From Streptomyces hygroscopicus subsp. hygroscopicus (lineage in GTDB: Bacteria; Actinomycetota; Actinomycetes; Streptomycetales; Streptomycetaceae): 64,000 nucleotides of DNA. Under the pieces are notes generated by a model. That model saw only the letters and a program-made list of their open reading frames with translations, was not told the origin of the DNA and ran no database searches. The DNA is taken from contig NZ_BSSM01000006.1 of assembly GCF_030269125.1 (NCBI RefSeq), positions 186,001-250,000 on the forward strand, given 5' to 3'. The position numbers and the translations under genes were made by a program. Below, piece after piece: positions 60,503-64,000 of this stretch (its first letter is position 1; the number at the start of each line of letters is the position of its first letter).

Positions 60503-61185
60503 GCGAGACCCTCCAGCATGATCTGCTCGGTCTCCGCCAGATACCGCTCGGCCGCCCGCCGGGCCCCCGCCCCGTCGCCGGCCGCCACCGCCTCCACCAC
60601 GGGCTCCAGGCGCCCGCGGGCCACCTCCGCGTCCGTGAACGGGTCCCTGAACGCGGCGCGCATCGGCAGATAGGCGTTGAAGAGCGTGTTGGTCAGCAGG
60701 ACGTAGACGCGGTTACCGGTGGCTCGGGCGAGAGCCTTGTGGACCTCGACGTCCGCGAGCTGTACGGCATCGGGGTCCGCCGCGTCCCCCACCGCCGCCA
60801 GACGTTCGCGCAGTTCGGCCCGCTGCCGGTCGGTCGCCCGGACCGCGGCGCGCTCGGCGATCAACGCGCCGACGCTGCCCCGCACTTCGAAGACCTCACC
60901 GATCCAGTCCGGGCTGTGCCGCACGAGCACGGGGAGCAAGTCGGCGCCGCCCAGGCGCAGATAGTCCCGCACGCGGGTGCCGACGCCGTGCCGGGTCTCC
61001 AGCAGTCCGGCCTGTATCAGACGGCCGAAGGCGTGCTTGAGGGTGGTGCGAGTGACGCCGTACCCGTCGGCGAGCGTGCGCTCGGGCGGCAGGTAACTGC
61101 CCGCGGGGTGCCGCCCGGTGAGGATGTCCTCACGCAGGCGGTTCTCCAGGACGTCGACGATGGTCTCGCGGGGCAGTGTCTCCAC
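60499..61185 (-). CDS. GntR-family (FadR-type) regulator
   Basis: A 228-residue regulator with an N-terminal winged helix ('YLPPERTLADGYGVTRTTLK', then 'HAFGRLIQAGLLETRHGVGT') and a C-terminal FCD-type helical domain. GTG 61185 is preceded by GGAGG at ideal distance; the longer frame upstream has no site. It is the first gene of a three-gene unit with four-base overlaps (regulator, unknown protein, GMC oxidoreductase), so it probably controls its own operon through the palindrome just upstream. FadR-type regulators usually sense acyl-CoAs or organic acids. Confidence 0.88.
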   Translation of the reverse strand: METLPRETIVDVLENRLREDILTGRHPAGSYLPPERTLADGYGVTRTTLKHAFGRLIQAGLLETRHGVGTRVRDYLRLGGADLLPVLVRHSPDWIGEVFEVRGSVGALIAERAAVRATDRQRAELRERLAAVGDAADPDAVQLADVEVHKALARATGNRVYVLLTNTLFNAYLPMRAAFRDPFTDAEVARGRLEPVVEAVAAGDGAGARRAAERYLAETEQIMLEGLA

Positions 61186-61195
61186 GTCGTCCTCC

Positions 61196-61218
61196 AGTGG
61201 CTCAGTGGATGAGCCACT
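61196..61218. promoter_or_regulatory. Palindromic operator before the GntR operon
   Basis: AGTGGCTCA-5 bases-TGAGCCACT: perfect 9-bp arms, starting 11 bp upstream of the GntR start codon and next to its ribosome site. A dimeric regulator bound here would block the operon. Confidence 0.75.
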
Positions 61219-61461
61219 CAACCAATCCGCGTGCGCGGAGTCAACGGTCTCGGCGAAGAGCCACCCGTCCCTCCCCGCTGTGCGCCGCGAGTCGGCACAG
61301 CGTCGGCTGTCTTTCGCCGAGCGAGGCACGGGGTTGCGGGTTCGGTGGCGATCCCGGCAAGGGTCCGCGGATCGCGCGGTCCCGGTCGAGGGGGTGACCG
61401 GCGGCCCGCGCCAAGTGGTCGCTCTCACCGGGATTCCTTGCCCGGCCGGTGCGCCCGAGGC

Positions 61462-62133
61462 TCAGGACGCGCCGGGGAGCGTCGGCGTGCCAAGTCGTCC
61501 GGCCGCGGTGAGCCAGGCCCGGGTCAGCGCACTGCGCGCCAGGCAGAGCGCCCGCGTCTGCTCCTGTTCCCCGTCGAGACGCAGGGGCGCGCCGACATGC
61601 ACATACAGCCTCGGCCGGCGCAGCGGAGCCGTGAGCACCCTGGCCACCTGCTCGACGGAGCCGCCCGATGCGAGGGCCCGAGCTCCCGCCTGCCCCAGGG
61701 GCACGACCTGGGCGCCGCTCGCGCGCGCGAGCCGGAACACGCCCGGGTGGAAGGGGCGGGGCGGAGCCTCGCGGACGCCGCGGCGGTGCGGGAGGCCGCC
61801 TTCCGGGTAGAGCAGGACGGACCGGCCCGCAGCCAGCGCGGCCCGAGCACTCTGGAGTGCCTGCGCGGCCCGCGGGTCGTGCCGGTGAACGGGGATGTGT
61901 CCCTCCCGAGTGAGGGCTCGGCCGAGCACCGGGACGCGCCACAGCCCCGCGGCCGCCAGGACGACGGGTTCGGTGCCGAGGCGGCGCAACGCGGCGAGGA
62001 CGGCCACGGGATCGCTGAGGGAGGTGTGGTTGGCGATGATGATGCTGCCCGCGCTCGGCGCGGCACCCGCGTCCGTGGTGACGTTCAGACGGCAGAAGAC
62101 GGGCACCACGGCACCTGCGATGCGACTGAGCAT
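61462..62133 (-). CDS. 1-acyl-glycerol-3-phosphate acyltransferase-like (PlsC family)
   Basis: A 223-residue enzyme of phospholipid synthesis that adds the second acyl chain. The active-site motif is 'IIIANHTSLSDPVAVLAAL' (NHxxxxD, about residues 35-41), then 'ALTREGHIPVHR' and 'LLYPEGGLPHRRG' (EGG motif for phosphate binding). ATG 62133 has GGGGGTGG upstream. Length is short, as usual for actinobacterial members. It lies 276 bp upstream of the GntR operon on the same strand but is probably a separate unit. Confidence 0.87.
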   Translation of the reverse strand: MLSRIAGAVVPVFCRLNVTTDAGAAPSAGSIIIANHTSLSDPVAVLAALRRLGTEPVVLAAAGLWRVPVLGRALTREGHIPVHRHDPRAAQALQSARAALAAGRSVLLYPEGGLPHRRGVREAPPRPFHPGVFRLARASGAQVVPLGQAGARALASGGSVEQVARVLTAPLRRPRLYVHVGAPLRLDGEQEQTRALCLARSALTRAWLTAAGRLGTPTLPGAS

Positions 62134-62574
62134 GACACCACCCCCGTGTGGCGACGACCAGGAGCGGCCCTCGTCCCCGTCTCAGCGGCGAGCACCGTGA
62201 TCATCTTATGCCGCGGGTCGCTCGGGCGGCTGTCGAACGGCTCCACCAGGACTCGCTTCCCCGCCGGCAGTTCCTCCCCGACGTGACGCGTGCACGAGGT
62301 CCGCCGCGCGCGGCTGCCGCGGACCTCGTCCCGGCGCCCTCGCCCCGCTGCCGCGGTGACGCCGCTCCGGGCCGGTGCAGGGGGTCGGGCCGGGCCTTCC
62401 TGGGCGAGGATGGATGGAGCGAAGGGTGACGTTTCCTCCCTTTTCACTCGGAGGGCCCGTCCGCGGATCTGCATCACTCACACGAGACCCCGGGACGGCG
62501 GTGCCGGCACCCCGGCGTCGGCCGGGGAGTGGCCGCCGGACCGCCCCGGGGCGACTTCGAACAGGGGAGACGCT
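62134..62574. other. Divergent intergenic region with a weak minus-strand remnant
   Basis: 441 bp between plsC-like (minus) and the M50 protease (plus). A minus-strand frame at about 62200-62290 reads 'GKRVLVEPFDSRPSDPRHKM', which looks protein-like, but there is no start, family or ribosome site, so it may be a fragment. Promoters for both flanking genes must be here; none is obvious. Confidence 0.4.
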
Positions 62575-63708
62575 GTGCGTGCGACCTTTACGCTGGGGCG
62601 GATCGCGGGGGTCCGGATCGGGGTCCACTGGAGCGTGCTGTTCATCTTCGGCGTCGTCGCCTTCGGCCTCGCGCAGGGCCGTCTCCCCCAGGTGTATCCG
62701 GGCCATTCCCCGGTGCTGTACTGGGTGGCGGGCCTGGGGGCCGCCGTGGTCTTCTTCGCCTCCCTGCTCGCCCACGAACTGGCGCACGCGGTGGTGGCGC
62801 GGCACAACGGGGTGGCCGTGGACGACATCGTGCTGTGGTTGCTGGGTGGGGTGGCCCGGCTGAAGTCGGAGGCGTCGAGCCCTGCGGCGGAGCTGCGGAT
62901 CGCGGGTGTCGGCCCCTTGGTCAGCCTCCTGCTGGGCGGGCTCTTCCTCCTGGGCACCTGGCTGCTCGCCCTGGCGTCCGCCCCGAGGCTCCTGGTCGAG
63001 GTGACGGCCTGGCTCGCGGGCATCAACCTCCTGCTCGCCGTCTTCAACGCCCTTCCCGCCGCCCCGCTCGACGGCGGGCGGCTGTTGCGGGCCTTCCTGT
63101 GGTGGCGTACGGGAGACCGGCTGCGGGCGACCGCCGGGGCCACCGCGGCCGGACGCGGCCTGGGCTGGCTGGTCATCGCGCTGGGGCTGGTGATGTTCCT
63201 GAGGGGCGGCGGGTTCGGCGGGCTCTGGCTGGCCCTGATCGGCTGGTTCCTCATCGCGGCCGCCACCGCCGAGGGACGGCAGGCGCAGCTGCGCGGCGTG
63301 CTCGCCGGTGTCCCCGTGCGGGACGCCATGACGAGGGACCCGCTCACGGTGCCCGCGGTCCTACCGGTCGCGGACATGCTGGCCGACCCGCGGTACCGCT
63401 ACCGGCACTCGGCGTTCCCGGTGACCGGCGCGGACGGGGCGACGGCCGGGCTGGTGACGCTGGACGGCGCCAGGCAGGTGACGGTGGGGAAGCGGGGGAC
63501 GGTGACGGTGGGCGAGGTGATGGTGCCGCTGTCGCGGACCACCGTCGCGGGTCCGGACGACTCACTCGCGGACCTGCTGCCCCGCATGGAGCCCGGCGCC
63601 GAGCATCGTGTCCTGGTGATGGACGAGGGCGGACTCGTCGGCATCCTGTCGCTGTCGGACGTCAGCCGTACGGTGACCTGGCTGATGAATCCCGGCCGGG
63701 GACGGTGA
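62575..63708 (+). CDS. M50-family site-2-type protease with CBS domains
   Basis: A 377-residue membrane metalloprotease that cuts other proteins within the membrane. Helices cover the first 240 residues; zinc ligands are 'LLAHELAHAVV' (His67, His71, with Glu68) and 'APLDGGRLLRA' (Asp166). From about residue 245 there are two CBS-like repeats ('VPVRDAMTRDPLTVPAVLPV' and 'VGEVMVPLSRTTVAGPDD'), which may sense nucleotides. This matches the Rip3 type of actinobacteria. GTG 62575 is preceded by GGGGAG at good spacing. Confidence 0.92.
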   Translation: MRATFTLGRIAGVRIGVHWSVLFIFGVVAFGLAQGRLPQVYPGHSPVLYWVAGLGAAVVFFASLLAHELAHAVVARHNGVAVDDIVLWLLGGVARLKSEASSPAAELRIAGVGPLVSLLLGGLFLLGTWLLALASAPRLLVEVTAWLAGINLLLAVFNALPAAPLDGGRLLRAFLWWRTGDRLRATAGATAAGRGLGWLVIALGLVMFLRGGGFGGLWLALIGWFLIAAATAEGRQAQLRGVLAGVPVRDAMTRDPLTVPAVLPVADMLADPRYRYRHSAFPVTGADGATAGLVTLDGARQVTVGKRGTVTVGEVMVPLSRTTVAGPDDSLADLLPRMEPGAEHRVLVMDEGGLVGILSLSDVSRTVTWLMNPGRGR

Positions 63709-64000
63709 GGCACCGATCGCACCCTTCGGCCGGGGGCCTTGGCACGCGCGGTGCCCGGTGGCGGTCGTCCCGCGCGGATGACCCCGCCGCTTCGCCGGTA
63801 CTTCGCCGGTACGGGGAACGCCCGGTCACCCGTGCCCCGGGGCGCACCGTGACGCAGGGCAGGGGGATCCGCGGCGGGGCGTTCTGCCGGTGGCCGGTCG
63901 GAACCCGCGCCGGCTGATCCCGGTCCGGCCCGGTCGGTTCGCGAGGATCACGGGGATCACGAGGGGCGTTCGTGTCGTGGCGGAGGCGCCTCACAGGGCT
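63709..64000. other. No gene recognised at right edge
   Basis: Open frames here are Arg/Pro-rich shadows without ribosome sites. A gene beginning beyond the window edge cannot be excluded. Confidence 0.4.

Overview
The window is high-GC DNA with actinobacterial codon bias (nearly every third codon position is G or C), GTG and TTG starts and AGGAGG-type ribosome sites. The gene set is typical of Streptomyces: a lipobox protein of the DUF6777 type, SpoIIE/PP2C regulators, a WS/DGAT acyltransferase, a single-chain acyl-CoA carboxylase and many TetR/GntR regulators. I read it as a Streptomyces (or very close relative) chromosome segment.

Left part (1-28 kb) is ordinary chromosome: a LysR fragment and amino-acid permease, a CapA-like lipoprotein, an ECF sigma factor, a DNA glycosylase, a PAS-GAF-PP2C-ATPase phosphatase, a repeat-bearing lipoprotein, a lipase-maturation-factor-like membrane protein, an amidase, a TPR protein, an SDR, WS/DGAT, a GH92 mannosidase, a FhuF-like protein, a DMT permease, a LysM/M23 peptidase, gnd and panD. 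It also holds several decayed genes: an EamA permease fused to the stump of a GH38 mannosidase, and a GNAT with two frameshifts.

Middle part (about 28.04-45.49 kb) is a genomic island set into the 5' end of panD. Codons 4-10 of panD occur as an exact 21-bp direct repeat at both ends. The right end keeps the first ten codons of a second, truncated panD followed at once by TAG. The left end supplies a new GTG start and leader to the intact panD. No integrase gene is visible between the repeats. The island is dominated by a three-gene minus-strand operon: a 1993-aa DEDDh exonuclease/DinG-XPD-like helicase/RecQ helicase fusion, a 779-aa protein of unknown family whose GTG start overlaps the helicase stop, and a 1995-aa protein with a STAND/AAA-type ATPase domain. 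An AbiEii-like nucleotidyltransferase with a small overlapping partner lies beside it. The layout and content suggest a defence island, and the three-gene operon does not match any named system that I know; function is inferred.

Right part (45.6-64 kb) is chromosome with lipid and acyl-CoA genes: a remnant of an antiporter subunit E gene, a membrane metallophosphoesterase, an acyl-CoA ligase plus a one-chain biotin-dependent carboxylase divergent from a TetR gene, a second TetR gene divergent from an alkylglycerone-phosphate-synthase-like flavoenzyme, an NTF2-like protein with a related operator, a translationally coupled GntR / unknown / GMC oxidoreductase operon with a 9-bp-arm palindrome at its start, a PlsC-like acyltransferase and an M50 site-2-type protease with CBS domains.
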